This document shows, piece after piece, positions 1 to 8,648 of a stretch of 47,747 nt of DNA. The position numbers and the translations under genes were made by a program. Positions within the stretch are counted from its first letter, which is position 1; each line of letters begins with the position of its first letter. This DNA comes from Nostoc flagelliforme FACHB-838 (lineage in GTDB: Bacteria; Cyanobacteriota; Cyanobacteriia; Cyanobacteriales; Nostocaceae), in assembly GCF_014698065.1 (NCBI RefSeq), contig NZ_JACJSI010000053.1, forward strand, positions 1-47,747. The letters run 5' to 3'. Below the pieces are notes generated by a model. That model was not told the origin of the DNA. It saw only the letters and a list, made by a program, of their open reading frames with translations, and did not search any database.

Positions 1-1
1 G

Positions 2-211
2 GATGTTTATCGCTGGCTCTGGAGCGTTGTTACACGCTCTGAAGAACAGAAAGGATTTGTTGTCCTGCCAAAGCGTTGGCTAGTTGAGAGAACTTTTGGT
101 TGGTTCAATTGGTGTCGCAGACTCAGTAAGGACTATGAGATTTTACCTGAAACGACAGAGGCTTTTATTTATATTGCAATGATTCGTTTAATGTTAAAAC
201 AGCTTGCGTAG
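2..211 (+). pseudogene. IS5-family-like transposase, C-terminal fragment
   Basis: An open frame enters from the left edge and gives 69 residues ending in a TAG. It contains RWLVERTFGW, RRLSKDYE and a hydrophobic C-terminus with MIRLMLKQLA. This is the characteristic end of the DDE transposases of the IS5 superfamily, where the E of the VERTF block is the third catalytic acid. The N-terminal part lies outside the window, so I cannot say whether the element is complete. The likely element end lies just downstream. Confidence 0.8.
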
Positions 212-227
212 CCAAAATCACCTCCTC

Positions 228-247
228 AAAACTTTTCAGACATCCTC
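228..247 (+). mobile_element. probable right terminal repeat of the IS5-like element
   Basis: Directly after the transposase stop the sequence reads AAAACTTTTCAGACATCCTC, which has the look of an IS5-type terminal inverted repeat. The partner end lies outside the window, so neither the exact boundary nor a target duplication can be read. Confidence 0.4.
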
Positions 248-329
248 TTAGAGAAATTCTTGAAACAGCCGATAAAAGATAATGTCTGTTTTCACAATTT
301 TATATCAATTGAAAACTTTGATTTGCCGT

Positions 330-746
330 TCATGTGTTACTTGTTTCTTCAGAACCATCTCGCACTTTCAGCAATTGCTCTTTCGCCATACCTAATATAC
401 GTGAAAGGGGCGCTAATAAACTATCATCAAATGTTTCTCCAGCATAAATATTATTCAGTTCAGTGGGAGATAATTTAAAGGTATCGCAGAATTTAGCAAA
501 CTCATGGTTACTCAAATCAAGCTCTTTTTGCCTATCATGAAGTAAGACTGCGATCGCTCTAGTTCCATGCTTTGGACGCTCACTAGTTTTTATATATTTT
601 TCCATTAAAAAATTGATTTTTCTGGTATCGCCGCCAATTTTCTTAATTAAATCAGTACAAGCCATTTTTAGCGCTTTCTTTAAAACTTCTTCATTTAAAA
701 ACTTAATAATTTCACTGGCATATTCTGGTTTAAAAAATACCACCAA
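330..746 (-). CDS. hypothetical protein with helix-turn-helix-like C-terminal half
   Basis: 138 residues. I do not recognise the N-terminal half, which is helical and lysine-rich. Residues from about 75 to 130 (LDLSNHEFAKFCDTFKLSPT and a following LSRILGMAKEQLL block) resemble a five-helix XRE-like DNA-binding fold. The start at 746 is a TTG with no convincing ribosome-binding site; a GTG follows immediately. The frame upstream is open again after a single TAA (see 753-836), so the true N-terminus is uncertain. There is no operon partner. Confidence 0.55.
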   Translation of the reverse strand: MVVFFKPEYASEIIKFLNEEVLKKALKMACTDLIKKIGGDTRKINFLMEKYIKTSERPKHGTRAIAVLLHDRQKELDLSNHEFAKFCDTFKLSPTELNNIYAGETFDDSLLAPLSRILGMAKEQLLKVRDGSEETSNT

Positions 747-752
747 ATTACC

Positions 753-836
753 TTAATGATAAACTGGTATATAAGGATTATTCGTTTCAAGTTGCCAATC
801 TAAAGGCTCATTGCGTAGCGACATAGCTGCACCCAT
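753..836 (-). other. 27-codon open frame, in phase with the downstream gene
   Basis: A small ATG-started frame, MGAAMSLRNEPLDWQLETNN and a few more residues, ends in TAA two codons before the TTG start of the next gene and lies in the same frame. Part of it (AMSLRNE) comes from a dispersed-repeat-like sequence. It may be the remnant of a longer N-terminus cut off by the stop, or chance. No ribosome-binding site is visible. Confidence 0.2.
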
Positions 837-990
837 AAATATTTTAAGATTGCACTATTTTAAAACCATTTATTCCTTAACTGCCAGTAGTTCTATTTGA
901 TCTGATGGTTAATAATACGTATTATTCATCAGGGATCAAAACTCGCTTGTGCTGAAACTATTTCCCTCAAAGCTGCTGTGGTGCGTGGTT

Positions 991-1701
991 TTAAAGAGAT
1001 TCCCCTAAAAACCACTCGTACCCTTCTTTAAACTGCTTTTTCGCATCATGCTCTACAATGCTGCCATGAGCCACAATAACTCTTCTAAAGTCCCATCGCA
1101 GTACCTTTTGAACTGATTGTTTAACCTTCTCCTTTTCTTGAGTAGCCAACTGTTCTAACAATGATGGTCTAAGTTTCTTGTACCCTCCCATTATTCTGGA
1201 TACTAATTTTGTTGTCATTGGGAAAGTTTCATCAAAGTAAAAAGCTGTGTCTGTCAAAACCAAAGTTTGACTTTCAGCATGAAAAAAAATATACTCATTT
1301 AAAGGTAATGCTCCACTTGGAAGAAAGGTTTTGAACCCTTCAAATAATAAACATTCAAGTTCGCCTAAAAGATTTTCGCCATTATCCTCTAATGCTTGAT
1401 CAATAGATATCTCAGGTCTTTTAGCCTTCAATGCTGATACAGCATAGACCTTTGCTTGAGGATAGAGAGCCTTAAAGTTAGATAAGAACAGATAATGAAA
1501 AAGATTTGGGGCAATAATATACTTAACATTTCCAAGCTGATTGAGTTGTTCAGTAGTTTCGTTATCAACTTGGATCGGAGAGATAACAGCTAATTCACCA
1601 TTATTGAAACGAATTACCGTCATTCTTGTACCGACACTCAATCCAAAATACTTTAACGGTTGCTCGGCGATCCAAATATTCTTATCAATTTTTCTGAGCA
1701 T
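991..1701 (-). CDS. DUF4336 domain-containing protein
   Basis: 236 residues opening MLRKIDKNIWIAEQPLKYFG, which matches the start of DUF4336 proteins of cyanobacteria and plants. The family has a degenerate metallo-beta-lactamase-like fold: alternating strands, PNLFHYLFLSNFKALYP in place of the metal-binding HxHxDH loop, LVLTDTAF in the middle and VIVAHGSIVEH near the C-terminus. The usual zinc ligands are mostly missing, so hydrolase activity is doubtful. Biochemical function is unknown. Monocistronic. Confidence 0.75.
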   Translation of the reverse strand: MLRKIDKNIWIAEQPLKYFGLSVGTRMTVIRFNNGELAVISPIQVDNETTEQLNQLGNVKYIIAPNLFHYLFLSNFKALYPQAKVYAVSALKAKRPEISIDQALEDNGENLLGELECLLFEGFKTFLPSGALPLNEYIFFHAESQTLVLTDTAFYFDETFPMTTKLVSRIMGGYKKLRPSLLEQLATQEKEKVKQSVQKVLRWDFRRVIVAHGSIVEHDAKKQFKEGYEWFLGESL

Positions 1702-1810
1702 AACTAATTCTAGCAGTGGCTTTGAGCGTTTATGTGTGGCGAACTGACAAGGCTCAATAGTTGATTCTGTATTAAATTAAAAACTTAATAATGCAGAAAA
1801 ATTGTAGTAA

Positions 1811-2098
1811 TTATCCTTCCCAGTCTTGACGAGTATCGCACAGAAAATTGTCTGCGTAGGCGTAGCCCGTCGTAGACATCGCATTATCAAATAAATACGG
1901 GCAATGCTCTGGAAAAGCTCGTAATGGTAAGTTAGTTTCTCGTAGCGCCAAATCGATTCCCGCTTCAAAGCCATCTAACAAGGCTTCTTCTTGCAGGTGT
2001 TGCCAGTCTAGTTCCATAACTAGCCTCTGTTCTAACGCTTTAGCCTGCTGCTGTGTCCAGCCATAGAAATCTTGGTCATACAAAAAAGGTTTGTCCAT
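1811..2098 (-). CDS. DUF29-family protein, internally shortened and carrying a repeat
   Basis: The protein opens MDKPFLYDQDFYGW, the DUF29 start, and later has the family end ALRETNLPLRAFPEHCPYLF. DUF29 proteins are normally about 150 residues; here the central helical part (usually after LENLIEEIE) is missing and the two ends join in frame. In addition, the residues AMSTTGYAYA near the C-terminus are the translation of a 29-bp dispersed repeat (1854-1882). An ATG seven codons upstream (2119) is also possible. The gene is probably decayed; DUF29 itself has no established role. Confidence 0.55.
   Translation of the reverse strand: MDKPFLYDQDFYGWTQQQAKALEQRLVMELDWQHLQEEALLDGFEAGIDLALRETNLPLRAFPEHCPYLFDNAMSTTGYAYADNFLCDTRQDWEG
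1854..1882 (-). repeat. 29-bp dispersed repeat (type A), inside the DUF29 gene
   Basis: GCGTAGGCGTAGCCCGTCGT followed by AGACATCGC on the plus strand. The same 29 bases occur at 28583-28611, and a three-mismatch copy lies at 43400-43428. The repeat is read in frame by the minus-strand gene. Confidence 0.85.
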
Positions 2099-2119
2099 AG
2101 AGTTGAATCTTGACAGCAA

Positions 2120-2333
2120 GAAACCACGAGCTAGTTTGAGCCAAATAAACGAACCACAGAGACACAGAGAACACAGAGGGAGAAGAGATAGAGAGAATTT
2201 TTGCGTTAGTTTTGGGATATTGTTTTATTTGGAAGTCCCCTAATTCGCCCTTAAAAAACTTAATTACGTTAGCGTAGCGGTAGCGAGTCCGCGAGCGTCA
2301 TTACGAATTACGAATTACAAATTATTTTAATAT
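2120..2333. repeat. intergenic repeat patch
   Basis: The gap holds a CCACAGAGACACAGAGAACA tract, then a GTTAGCGTAGCGGTAGCGAG element and a short ACGAATT tandem (ACGAATTACGAATTACAAAT). The latter two recur in variant form elsewhere in the window (12693-12730; 33640-33655; 31305-31318). No gene or RNA was recognised. Confidence 0.5.
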
Positions 2334-2696
2334 TCAACTTGCCTTCGCTTGATCCCCGGATGCTTCAGCCACAGCAGCCAATCTATCTGCCGCAGCTTGG
2401 ACGATTTGAGCCACTTGAGCCAAAGGCATGTGCTTGATTTGTCTAAGAATCAGACTCAAATCTGAGGTTTCTGGAATTGGCTTACCATCAATGCAGCTAA
2501 TTAACTCTTCCATTGTGTAGCCTGCTTTCGATGCGATTCGAGCCAAATTTTCTGTATCTGGCACCTTCACACCTTTTTCCCACATCTGAACAGCAGTAGC
2601 AGATACCCCCAAAAGCTTACCAAATGCTCGCTGACTCATTGAACCGCGAGCTAGTTTAATGATTTCAATCAGTTTTTGTTTGCTTTCGATCTTCAC
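2334..2696 (-). CDS. XRE-family helix-turn-helix transcriptional regulator
   Basis: 120 residues. Residues about 10-65 form a classic Cro/C1-type DNA-binding domain: GSMSQRAFGKLLGVSATAVQ is the helix-turn-helix, followed by MWEKGVKVPDTENLARIA. The rest is an alanine-rich helix (LAQVAQIVQAAADRLAAVAE) that could mediate dimerisation. It lies divergent from the unknown gene at 2937, so the 240-bp gap may hold its target operator. Target and ligand are unknown. Confidence 0.85.
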   Translation of the reverse strand: MKIESKQKLIEIIKLARGSMSQRAFGKLLGVSATAVQMWEKGVKVPDTENLARIASKAGYTMEELISCIDGKPIPETSDLSLILRQIKHMPLAQVAQIVQAAADRLAAVAEASGDQAKAS

Positions 2697-2936
2697 TGCT
2701 TATATAGCTAGCCAACTTTATTTACAAGTTTACTTTCAATAATACAAGTTTACTTTTATATTGACAGCCTTGTGTTTTAGTACTAAACTATATCTCTGGT
2801 TGTAAATTGGCAACTACAGGCATCAAGCTAGTAGAATAACCCATCTATCTTTAACCAACCCAAAAAACTTAGTTTGCTACGGCGCTTGTGCTAGTAGCTA
2901 GACTTTGCTGCGAAGAAATAATATCGAAGGTGCATC

Positions 2937-3383
2937 ATGTTTCGCAAGCCACGCAAAATTAACCAATATCGCCGCAAAGGTAAAAACTTTATAGCCACTA
3001 ATAAAATTAAACCAGAGCAGTGGAACATTTCTGACGCAGAAACCAAAGAAGCTTTAAAAGTTAAAGGCTACGATGTTAAGCAAATCAAAAAAATCCACCT
3101 TCTAAAGCATCAAGTGTGTATTTCCTATTGGGATGTAAAAGGCAATATATGCAGCAGCTTTTTTAGCTATCGGATTTTTGCGCGTTGGCAAAAGGAAGTA
3201 GAGAAATTAATTTATACCTGTCAAACCCTGAGAGAATGGGCGAAGCTAAACTACGTTATGAAGTATGAATTTGCCTATTACCATTATCCCAGTGAAATAG
3301 AAGATGCACTCGACACGACATTAGAAAACCACCTGTGTCTGTTAAAAACAACAGAACAACAAGTGATTTTACAGTATATTTAA
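2937..3383 (+). CDS. hypothetical protein
   Basis: 148 residues, basic N-terminus (MFRKPRKINQYRRKGKNFIA) and many aromatic residues. I recognise no family. No signal peptide or membrane segment is apparent. It stands divergent to the XRE regulator and converges on prfA with only nine bases between stops, with no visible terminator. AAGGTGCATC before the ATG gives a modest ribosome-binding site. Confidence 0.6.
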   Translation: MFRKPRKINQYRRKGKNFIATNKIKPEQWNISDAETKEALKVKGYDVKQIKKIHLLKHQVCISYWDVKGNICSSFFSYRIFARWQKEVEKLIYTCQTLREWAKLNYVMKYEFAYYHYPSEIEDALDTTLENHLCLLKTTEQQVILQYI

Positions 3384-3392
3384 GAGCAAAAA

Positions 3393-4490
3393 TTAGTTAG
3401 CGGCAGAAGTCGCTAACTCTGCGAGACGTTCTTGTTGGTCTAGAGATATACAAGATTGGATAAGTGTCTCTAAATCACCATCCAAAACAGGGGTAAGGGA
3501 ATAATTCTGACCTAACCGATGATCGGTAGCGCGGTTATCTTTATAATTATAGGTGCGAATTTTTTCCGATCGCGATCCTGTACCAACCTGCGATCGCCGC
3601 ATGGAAGTAACAGCCGCTTGTTGTTCGCCTAACTTGATGTCATACAACTTCGCCCGCAGAATTTGCATCGCCCGTTCTTTGTTTTGCAACTGGCTGCGTT
3701 CTTCTGTACAGAAAATGCGTATTCCCGTCGGTTTGTGCATCAAGTCAACGGCTGTTTCCACCTTGTTGACGTTTTGTCCACCAGCACCACCAGAACGGGC
3801 TGTAGTCATTTCAATATCTTTCGGGTCAATGTGAATTTCCACATCATCCACCTCTGGCATAATCGCCACGGTAGCTGTGGAAGTATGAACCCGTCCCCCA
3901 GATTCAGTTGCCGGCACGCGCTGCACACGATGCACACCAGCTTCAAACTTTAGCTGGCTGTAAACATCATTACCTTTAATTTCCAGAATGACTTCTTTCC
4001 AGCCACCCATTTCTCCACGAGATTCGCTCACTAGAGAAACTTTCCAACCTTGAGTCTGAGCATAGCGGGTGTACATCTGCATCAAATCGCCAGCCCAAAT
4101 GCTTGCTTCATCGCCACCAGTACCAGCGCGAATTTCCAACATGATATTCTTTTCATCATTGGGGTCGCGTGGTAGCAGTAAGACTTTCAAGCGAGACTCT
4201 AAATGTTCTATTTTTTCTTCAAGTTCTTTTACTTCCAGTGATGCCATTTCTTGCAACTCTGGATCACTCGCAGATTCTTTATAAACCTCACGCGCTCCGA
4301 TCAAGTCTTCTTGGGCTGTTTTCCAAATTTCATAAGTATTAACTACCTCTTCCAAAGAAGAACGAGACTTAGCAATTTCTTGATACTCATCAGGATTGCT
4401 AGCGGTATCGGGGTCGCCAAGACGACGTGTTAATTCATTAAAAGTTTGTTCAACGGATTTTAGTTTGTCCAGTAAGTATGATTCAGCCAT
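3393..4490 (-). CDS. prfA: peptide chain release factor 1
   Basis: 365 residues, full length for RF1. It releases the finished peptide at UAA and UAG codons on the ribosome. Visible motifs are the codon-reading PAT tripeptide in [20 protein letters not shown] and the catalytic GGQ loop in [19 protein letters not shown], whose glutamine is the usual methylation target. It is the last gene of the ribosomal super-cluster, 104 bases after rpmE, a place it commonly has in cyanobacteria. Confidence 0.97.
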
Positions 4491-4594
4491 GACGATTGCG
4501 ATCGCTCCTTAAAAAAATAACAAATTGGCTCGAGCATATAAATGAAAATCGACCCAGCTGATGCAGGGCCGTCGTTAACAGCAGAGCCAACCCG

Positions 4595-4837
4595 CTAGTT
4601 TTTGTCTTGTTCGTCGCCAGATGTTTGAGTGCTACTCATACCGTACTTGCGGAGGAAGCGCTCTACTCGACCTTCAGTGTCAATAATCTTCTGAGTGCCG
4701 GTGTAAAATGGGTGATTTCCAGACCAAACATCTACATGCAATTCTGGCTTGGTAGAGCCAATGGTCATAACAACTTGACCGTTGCAGTAAACTTTAGCAT
4801 CTGGATACCACTTGGGGTGAATATCAGCTTTAGCCAT
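4595..4837 (-). CDS. rpmE: 50S ribosomal protein L31, zinc-free type
   Basis: 80 residues, MAKADIHPKWYPDAKVYCNG then VWSGNHPFYTGTQKIID. Zinc-binding L31 carries CxC and CxxC pairs; here only one cysteine is left and the second site reads VWSGNHPF, so this is the non-zinc form. The C-terminal tail is acidic and low in complexity. It sits between rpsI and prfA. Confidence 0.95.
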   Translation of the reverse strand: MAKADIHPKWYPDAKVYCNGQVVMTIGSTKPELHVDVWSGNHPFYTGTQKIIDTEGRVERFLRKYGMSSTQTSGDEQDKN

Positions 4838-5019
4838 TGTTCTTTTTGTGATGAATCTATATCAATTATAACTTTCAGGTTTCAATTGGAGCTAGAGATT
4901 GGGGACTGGGGACTAGGGACTGGGGGCTGGGAAAGATGGAAACAACGGACTTTTCCCAAGACTCAATTCTCAATACCTAATCTCCAATATCCAGTACCCA
5001 ATACCCAGTTCCCAATCGC
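4838..5019. repeat. degenerate GGGGACT and CCAATACCCAG tandem tracts
   Basis: The rpsI-rpmE gap contains a GGGACTGGGGACTAGGGACT tract followed by a CCAATATCCAGTACCCAATA tract. The two are roughly complementary and could fold back on each other. No coding potential is evident. Confidence 0.6.
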
Positions 5020-5436
5020 TTATCGCTTAGAGTACTGAGGTGCTTTCCGAGCTTTATGTAAACCATATTTCTTCCGCTCTTTTGCTCTCGGATCACGAGT
5101 CAAGTAACCTTCGGTTTTCAAAGGTGGGCGGTTGTCTGGGTCTAGTTGACACAAAGCACGAGCAACACCCAAACGGACAGAATCAGCCTGTCCGGTCAAG
5201 CCGCCGCCTTCTGCTTTTACCAAAATGTCATATTCGTTTTCTAATCCCAGAGTTTCCAGGGGTGCTTTAATTACTCCCAGGTAGTTGGGGTTAAATTGGA
5301 AATACAAATTTCCATCTTTACCGTTCACAATCAGTTGACCGGTGCCTGGAACCAAGCGTACCCGTGCTACTGCGTTCTTACGACGGCCAGTACCCCAGTA
5401 TACGGCGCGACCGCTATTAGCATCTGCTACTACCAT
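5020..5436 (-). CDS. rpsI: 30S ribosomal protein S9
   Basis: 138 residues. It shows the S9 core YWGTGRRKNAVARVRLVPG and LGVARALCQLDP, and the conserved C-terminal tail KARKAPQYSKR whose end reaches the P-site tRNA. The ATG overlaps the rplM stop by one base (TAATG), so translation of the pair is probably coupled. Confidence 0.97.
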   Translation of the reverse strand: MVVADANSGRAVYWGTGRRKNAVARVRLVPGTGQLIVNGKDGNLYFQFNPNYLGVIKAPLETLGLENEYDILVKAEGGGLTGQADSVRLGVARALCQLDPDNRPPLKTEGYLTRDPRAKERKKYGLHKARKAPQYSKR

Positions 5437-5897
5437 TAATTTTCTTCTCCAGGAATTGTACTAACTTTTAGTTCTTTAGGTTTTTGAGCATCATGGGGAT
5501 GCGTAGGCCCAGCGTAAACTTTCAGCTTGGTGAACAACTGCTTACCGAGGCTATTTTTAGGTAGCATACCTTTAACAGCTTGTTCTAAAATCCGCTCTGG
5601 TATACGGTCTTGCAGTTTAGCGAAAGTTTCGGTTTTCATCCCACCGGGGCGACCAGAATGGCGGCGGTAAAGCTTTTGAGTGCGCTTTTTGCCTGTAACT
5701 GCTACTTTCTCGGCATTGATGACGATTACGAAATCACCTGTATCTAGATGAGGTGTATATTCGGGTTTCTTTTTGCCTCTCAATACCTGGGCAATTTCAC
5801 TAGCGAGGCGACCGAGGCGTTTATCGGTGGCATCTACTATGTACCACTCACGCTCAAGGGTTGCTTGAGAAGGAAGGTATGTTTTAACTGTTGTCAT
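5436..5897 (-). CDS. rplM: 50S ribosomal protein L13
   Basis: 153 residues with the L13 signatures WYIVDATDKRLGRLASEIAQ, the YTPHLDTGDFVIVINAEKV strand block and GMLPKNSLGKQLFTKLKVY. It binds 23S rRNA early in assembly. It is paired with rpsI as in most bacteria; a heptamer repeat array separates it from truA. Confidence 0.97.
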   Translation of the reverse strand: MTTVKTYLPSQATLEREWYIVDATDKRLGRLASEIAQVLRGKKKPEYTPHLDTGDFVIVINAEKVAVTGKKRTQKLYRRHSGRPGGMKTETFAKLQDRIPERILEQAVKGMLPKNSLGKQLFTKLKVYAGPTHPHDAQKPKELKVSTIPGEEN

Positions 5898-6052
5898 TTG
5901 TCATTTGTCCTTTGTCATTTTTAATTTGTCATTTGTCATTTGTCTTTTGTCCTTTGTCTCTTGTCCCTTGTCAGTTGTCGTTTGTTATTCACTAATGACC
6001 AATGACTAATGACCAATGACTAAGAACCAATGACTAATGACTCTTGACTAGT
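5892..6052. repeat. convergent heptamer array, rplM-truA gap
   Basis: About a dozen GTCATTT-type heptamers are followed, after TTATTCAC, by CTAATGACCAATGAC-type units. The second set is the reverse complement (GTCATTA/GTCATTG) of the first, so the array can form an imperfect long stem in the transcript. Confidence 0.9.
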
Positions 6053-6868
6053 GACGAACTTTGGCAAGGTGTCGTACCAAATCTCTTTCGGAAAGGGAAA
6101 ATCGGGATAGCCGACTCGCAACAAGCACAAGCCTTGAGGCGGTGCGGCATATTTCACTTCTTCTCGGCGTTCTTCTTTCCAGAGTTCGGTGAAGCTAGAA
6201 AGTGTTCGTTGTCCAGAACCTACTTCTACCAGCATCCCTACCAACAGCCGTACCATGCCATACAAAAATCCATCTGCCTGTATTTCAATATGGATAAATG
6301 GCCCACTGCGACGACACTCTGCTGCTTGCACCTCTACCCAGGAATGCGATCGCTTTGAGCCTGCACGGTGAAAAGCAGCTAAGTGATGCTTTCCTAAAAG
6401 AGGTTTCAAGGCAGCTTGAATTAAAGATTCATCCAGGGGTGCATAATAATAATGCCAACTGAAGGGTCTTACAAACAAGTTAAGCCGATCTTCAGTATAT
6501 ATTGTGTAGCGATACCGTCGATAAGCTGCACTAAAGCGAGCGTGCCAACGGTTATCTACACTAGTTGAAGCCCTGATTAATATATCTGGCGGCAGATAGC
6601 CATTTAGGATTGTTGCCCACTTGTGAGGCGGAATTAAACCTGTTGCTTCAAAATGGGCTACTTGAGCAGCAGCATGAACTCCAGAATCGGTTCGTCCGGC
6701 ACCATGTAGTGTTACATGATACCCAAGATTAGTAGCGATCGCTATTTCTATCTCTTCTTGGACAGTCCGTTGTTTTTTTTGCCGTTGCCAGCCATGAAAA
6801 TGAGTGCCCAGGTATTGGATTACCAAGGCTACTCGATGAGTTTGTGTAGGCTGGTGGCTTTCTAACAT
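6020..6868 (-). CDS. truA: tRNA pseudouridine(38-40) synthase
   Basis: About 282 residues. TruA makes pseudouridine at positions 38, 39 and 40 in the tRNA anticodon arm. GAGRTDSGVHAAAQVAHFEA holds the nucleophilic aspartate; YRRYRYTIY and DGFLYGMVRLLVGMLVEVG are further conserved blocks. I prefer the ATG at 6868 because the upstream ATG at 6889 lies inside the heptamer array (ATGACAAAAGACGAA); neither has a strong ribosome-binding site. The stop also lies within the array at the other end. Confidence 0.93.
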   Translation of the reverse strand: MLESHQPTQTHRVALVIQYLGTHFHGWQRQKKQRTVQEEIEIAIATNLGYHVTLHGAGRTDSGVHAAAQVAHFEATGLIPPHKWATILNGYLPPDILIRASTSVDNRWHARFSAAYRRYRYTIYTEDRLNLFVRPFSWHYYYAPLDESLIQAALKPLLGKHHLAAFHRAGSKRSHSWVEVQAAECRRSGPFIHIEIQADGFLYGMVRLLVGMLVEVGSGQRTLSSFTELWKEERREEVKYAAPPQGLCLLRVGYPDFPFPKEIWYDTLPKFVTSQESLVIGS

Positions 6869-6883
6869 ACAGATTTCGTCTTT

Positions 6884-7010
6884 TGTCATTTGTCCTTCGT
6901 CATTTGTCCTACCCTACGGGAAGCCGCCAAAGGGCGTCTATGTCAGTTGTCCTGTGTTATTCACTAATGACCAATGACTAATGACCAATAACCAATGACT
7001 CAATGACTTA
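6884..7010. repeat. convergent heptamer array, truA-rplQ gap
   Basis: GTCATTT units, an intervening CCTACGGGAAGCCGCCAAAG segment, then GACTAATGACCAATAACCAA units. The arrangement is the same as in the rplM-truA gap. Confidence 0.85.
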
Positions 7011-7358
7011 AACCAATTCAATTATTGCCATTTTTGCATTATCGCCCCGACGGGGTACGGTATGCAGGATACGGGTATAACCGCCCTGGCGATCGCCATA
7101 TCGAGTTGGAGCTTGCTCAAATAGAGCGTGAACCAGTTGTTTATCGAAGATATAGCCAAGAGCTTCCCGGCGTGCTGCCAAGGAGCCATTTTTAGCTAAA
7201 GTAATCATTTTTTCCACTTCACTTCGTAGAACTTTCGCTCTAATTAAAGTGGTGGTGATCTTACCATGACGGATCAACTCGGTGGCGAGCGATCGCAGTA
7301 AAGCACGGCGTTGATCGGCTGGTTTACTGAGTTTTTTGACGCGACAACGGTGACGCAT
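7008..7358 (-). CDS. rplQ: 50S ribosomal protein L17
   Basis: 116 residues, starting MRHRCRVKKLSKPADQRRAL, with LIRHGKITTTLIRAKVLRSE and RRGDNAKMAIIELV at the end, all typical of L17. It lies 31 bases downstream of rpoA, as in most bacteria, and lines the peptide exit tunnel of the large subunit. Confidence 0.97.
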   Translation of the reverse strand: MRHRCRVKKLSKPADQRRALLRSLATELIRHGKITTTLIRAKVLRSEVEKMITLAKNGSLAARREALGYIFDKQLVHALFEQAPTRYGDRQGGYTRILHTVPRRGDNAKMAIIELV

Positions 7359-7389
7359 AATTATGCACTATGAATTATGAAGGTTTTTC

Positions 7390-8337
7390 TTAAGGGTGTT
7401 TAGAGCCTCTTTCCATTGGCAGTGTGATGCCCAAGCGTCGCTGCAAAGCTTCCACGACTTCTTCTGCTGACTTCTGACCAAAGTTCTTAATTTCTAAGAG
7501 GTCTTCTTGGGTATAATCCAACAAATCTGCCACAGAGTTAACTTGTGCCCGTTTGAGACAGTTATATGCCCGCACAGAAAGTTGCAACTCTTCGATGGGT
7601 ATCTGGGCAGTTGGATCGTCTGGAATATCGGAACCTGTGTCTGTTGGTTCTAGGGAGATGTCTTTCAACGGGTTGAATAAATCTACCAAGATTGCAGCGG
7701 CCGAAGATAGTGCTTCTTGAGGAGAAATACTGCCATTTGTCCAAACTTCCAACAGTAGTCGGTCTTTTGGAATCAAGCCTTCCCCGCGAGATTCTTCAAC
7801 ACTGTAGTTGACTTTTCGCACTGGCATAAAGATTGAGTCGATTTGCAGAAAGTCCAACGATGTGGCTTCCTCACGTCCGCGCTCTACAGTGCGATAGCCT
7901 TTACCTTTCTCGATCCGAAATTCCATTTCCAGCTTTCCACCCTCAGCGATGGTGGCTACATACTGAGTCTGATCGATGACTTCTACTTCACTGGGCAAAT
8001 CAAAATGCGCCGCAGTGATTGTTGCTGGCCCGCTAACGAGTAATCTACCAATTTGGGGCTGCGAGGAATAGTTTTTTAGGATAACTTCCTTCATTCTCAT
8101 GAGGATTTCCAGCACATCTTCCCGCACGCCCGGAACTGTGGCGAACTCATGTGAAACGCCCGCAATCCGCACTGCTGTAACTGCTGTACCTTCTAGGTTG
8201 GACAGTAAAACCCGCCGCAGTGCGTTGCCAACAGTTGTTCCTTGACCGCGTTCTAGAGGTTCCAATACAAATTTACTGTAATGGTTCCGACTTTCTTCGG
8301 TATTCGACTCTACACATTCAATTTGAAACTGCGCCAC
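7390..8337 (-). CDS. rpoA: DNA-directed RNA polymerase subunit alpha
   Basis: 315 residues. The N-terminal dimerisation and assembly domain carries LEPLERGQGTTVGNALRRVL and TVPGVREDVLEILMRMKEV. The C-terminal domain (from about 245) contains IEELQLSVRAYNCLKRAQVN and LLEIKNFGQKSAEEVVEALQ, the DNA- and activator-contacting helices. The 311-base gap upstream holds a candidate promoter. Confidence 0.98.
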   Translation of the reverse strand: MAQFQIECVESNTEESRNHYSKFVLEPLERGQGTTVGNALRRVLLSNLEGTAVTAVRIAGVSHEFATVPGVREDVLEILMRMKEVILKNYSSQPQIGRLLVSGPATITAAHFDLPSEVEVIDQTQYVATIAEGGKLEMEFRIEKGKGYRTVERGREEATSLDFLQIDSIFMPVRKVNYSVEESRGEGLIPKDRLLLEVWTNGSISPQEALSSAAAILVDLFNPLKDISLEPTDTGSDIPDDPTAQIPIEELQLSVRAYNCLKRAQVNSVADLLDYTQEDLLEIKNFGQKSAEEVVEALQRRLGITLPMERGSKHP

Positions 8338-8648
8338 GGATGAGCCTCCCTTTTTCTAAGGTGCTGCTAGCAGACAAATCAATTGCCTCCAGAATTGAAT
8401 TTATGTCCTGTAGATTATTAGGTCTATCAAACTATTAGTATAAAATTACGGTATAGTTTGACACTCCCATTCAGCTTGCAGGCGCTAATAATATTTTGGG
8501 TAGCCTGAAGTTTAACAGCTTTCCCAGCGGGAAAATCTGACACGCTTCTGGTCGCCCAAGCTTTAACTCAATGACAGTTTGAACGTTAGACGCTCAAGCG
8601 GTCATTGCTGGCTGTAACTTTTCGTCCTCACTGCCCAAGTTTTGGTAT
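8338..8648 (-). promoter_or_regulatory. rpsK-rpoA spacer with candidate internal promoter
   Basis: This gene-free spacer has a TATACT box at 8437-8442 and GTGTCA at 8459-8464, spaced 16 bp, reading towards rpoA. It also contains a CAGCTTTCCCAGCGGGAAAA hairpin-prone stretch. It could let rpoA-rplQ be transcribed apart from the upstream genes. Inference from sequence only; no start site is known. Confidence 0.35.

Noticed and set aside
6869..6889. Upstream ATG of truA
   Set aside because: It lies within the heptamer array and gives a sequence unlike TruA N-termini; kept only as an alternative.
5892..7010. Heptamer arrays as CRISPR-like or protein-coding repeats
   Set aside because: The units are 7 bp without unique spacers; frames through them are short and not conserved.
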